64,000 nt of DNA. It comes from Pseudomonas sp. JQ170C (GTDB taxonomy: Bacteria; Pseudomonadota; Gammaproteobacteria; Pseudomonadales; Pseudomonadaceae). The stretch is taken from the NCBI RefSeq assembly GCF_035581345.1, contig NZ_CP141608.1, positions 2,448,501-2,512,500 of the forward strand, in the 5' to 3' direction. Each line of letters starts with the position of its first letter. Within the stretch, counting starts at the first letter, position 1. The notes under the pieces were generated by a model. It did no database searches, was not told where the DNA came from, and saw only the letters and a program-made list of their open reading frames with translations. This document shows, piece after piece, positions 63,397 to 64,000 of this stretch. The position numbers and the translations under genes are program-made.

Positions 63397-64000
63397 TCAG
63401 GAGGCTTCGCGGTAGGGGTTTCGCGGATCATGCTGCCAGTCAAGGAACGGCTTGCCGGTGTCCTGGGGCACCATCTCGATGCAGTCCTCTACCGGGCAGG
63501 TGATCTGGCACAGGTTGCAGCCCACGCACTCGGCGTCGATCACCTCGTAGCGGTGGCTGCCGTCGGCCTGCTTGAGGTTGGCGATGGCCTGGTGCGAGGT
63601 GTCTTCGCAGGCGATGTGGCAACGGCCGCAGCCGATGCACGCCTGTTGGTCGATCTTGGCGATGACCTGGTAGTTGATGTCCAGGTACTTCCAGTCAGTG
63701 GTATGGCCCACGGCGCGGCCGCTGAAGTCTTGAAGGCTGCGGTAGCCCTGGCTGTCCATCCAGCGCGAGAGACCGTCCTTCATGTCCTCGACAATGCGAA
63801 AGCCGTGGAGCATGGCCGCCGTGCACACCTGCACGGCGCCGCAGCCCAGGGCAATGAACTCGGCCGCGTCACGCCAGCTGCCGATACCGCCGATGCCGCT
63901 GATGGGCAGGCCGCGGGTGGCCGGGTCGCGGGCGATTTCGGCCACCATGTTCAGGGCAATGGGTTTGACCGCCGAGCCGCAGTAGCCGCCATGGGTGCTC
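63397..64000 (-). CDS. preA: NAD-dependent dihydropyrimidine dehydrogenase subunit PreA, C-terminal part (cut by window edge)
   Basis: 201 C-terminal residues. The flavin-domain end (STHGGYCGSAVKPIALNMV; GIGGIGSWRDAAEFIALGCGAVQVCTA) is followed by two 4Fe-4S motifs, CIGCGRCHIAC and CVGCNLCQITC, with a further Cys after each cluster. PreA with PreT reduces uracil and thymine with NADH, the first step of reductive pyrimidine breakdown. The start lies beyond the window. The gene ends at a terminator. Confidence 0.93.
   Translation of the reverse strand, partial: STHGGYCGSAVKPIALNMVAEIARDPATRGLPISGIGGIGSWRDAAEFIALGCGAVQVCTAAMLHGFRIVEDMKDGLSRWMDSQGYRSLQDFSGRAVGHTTDWKYLDINYQVIAKIDQQACIGCGRCHIACEDTSHQAIANLKQADGSHRYEVIDAECVGCNLCQITCPVEDCIEMVPQDTGKPFLDWQHDPRNPYREAS

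Overview
This window is chromosomal DNA of a Pseudomonas, most likely the P. putida group. The evidence is the many REP sequences of the GTAGGAGCGGGCTTGCCCCGCGAT type, the lexA2-imuA-imuB-dnaE2 cassette, the DUF2790-type small secreted protein, and G+C-rich codon use over nearly all genes. Both edges cut genes: a ParA-type ATPase on the left and dihydropyrimidine dehydrogenase PreA on the right.

Layout. 0-4 kb: ParA; a three-gene set (HSL-type hydrolase, PhaE-like protein, class III PhaC-like synthase); an SDR. 4-10 kb: an odd response regulator/PAS/kinase-like fusion with Glu at the phosphoacceptor position, divergent from a 1400-residue autotransporter. 10-13 kb: Fsr-like exporter, AraC regulator, VOC protein. 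13-24.6 kb: a locus bounded by ~530 bp direct repeats, holding a ~1940-residue multicopper oxidase of the MnxG/McoA/MofA (Mn-oxidising) kind and two divergent secreted paralogues. Both sides of the divergent region carry a good sigma-54 -24/-12 promoter, which fits the known MnxR dependence of Mn oxidation in P. putida. 24.6-34.5 kb: a membrane protein with ten CxxC motifs, a diguanylate cyclase, FadL porin, methyltransferase, GFA protein, HPP-CBS protein, LysR, HAD phosphatase. 34.5-40.3 kb: lexA2-imuA-imuB-dnaE2 with a perfect LexA2-type operator.

40.3-57.5 kb: aldo/keto reductase, LysR, and a ketone-body operon scoA-scoB-atoE. atoE is cut after codon 69 by a 12.35 kb integrated element, and its remainder resumes in frame at 56257. 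The element has a large serine integrase at its left end. Joining its two ends rebuilds an attP with perfect 7-bp inverted arms around the shared ATGC. It carries a small serine recombinase with a res-like site, a Rap1a/Tai-type immunity protein, two membrane proteins with winged-helix tails, a coiled-coil protein, and a nine-gene operon built around a phage tape-measure protein. That operon has a near-perfect constitutive sigma-70 promoter and no other recognisable phage structural genes. This is the best candidate for an undescribed system here.

57.5-64 kb: ordinary chromosomal genes (CMD protein, MocR regulator, DUF2790, DkgB-like reductase, TetR, GNAT, Tam-like methyltransferase, DUF2784, PreA).

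A second cross-cutting signal is a ~300 bp dispersed, hairpin-rich repeat present four times. Its stems keep pairing while their sequences change between copies, which points to a selected fold rather than to the short ORFs it contains.
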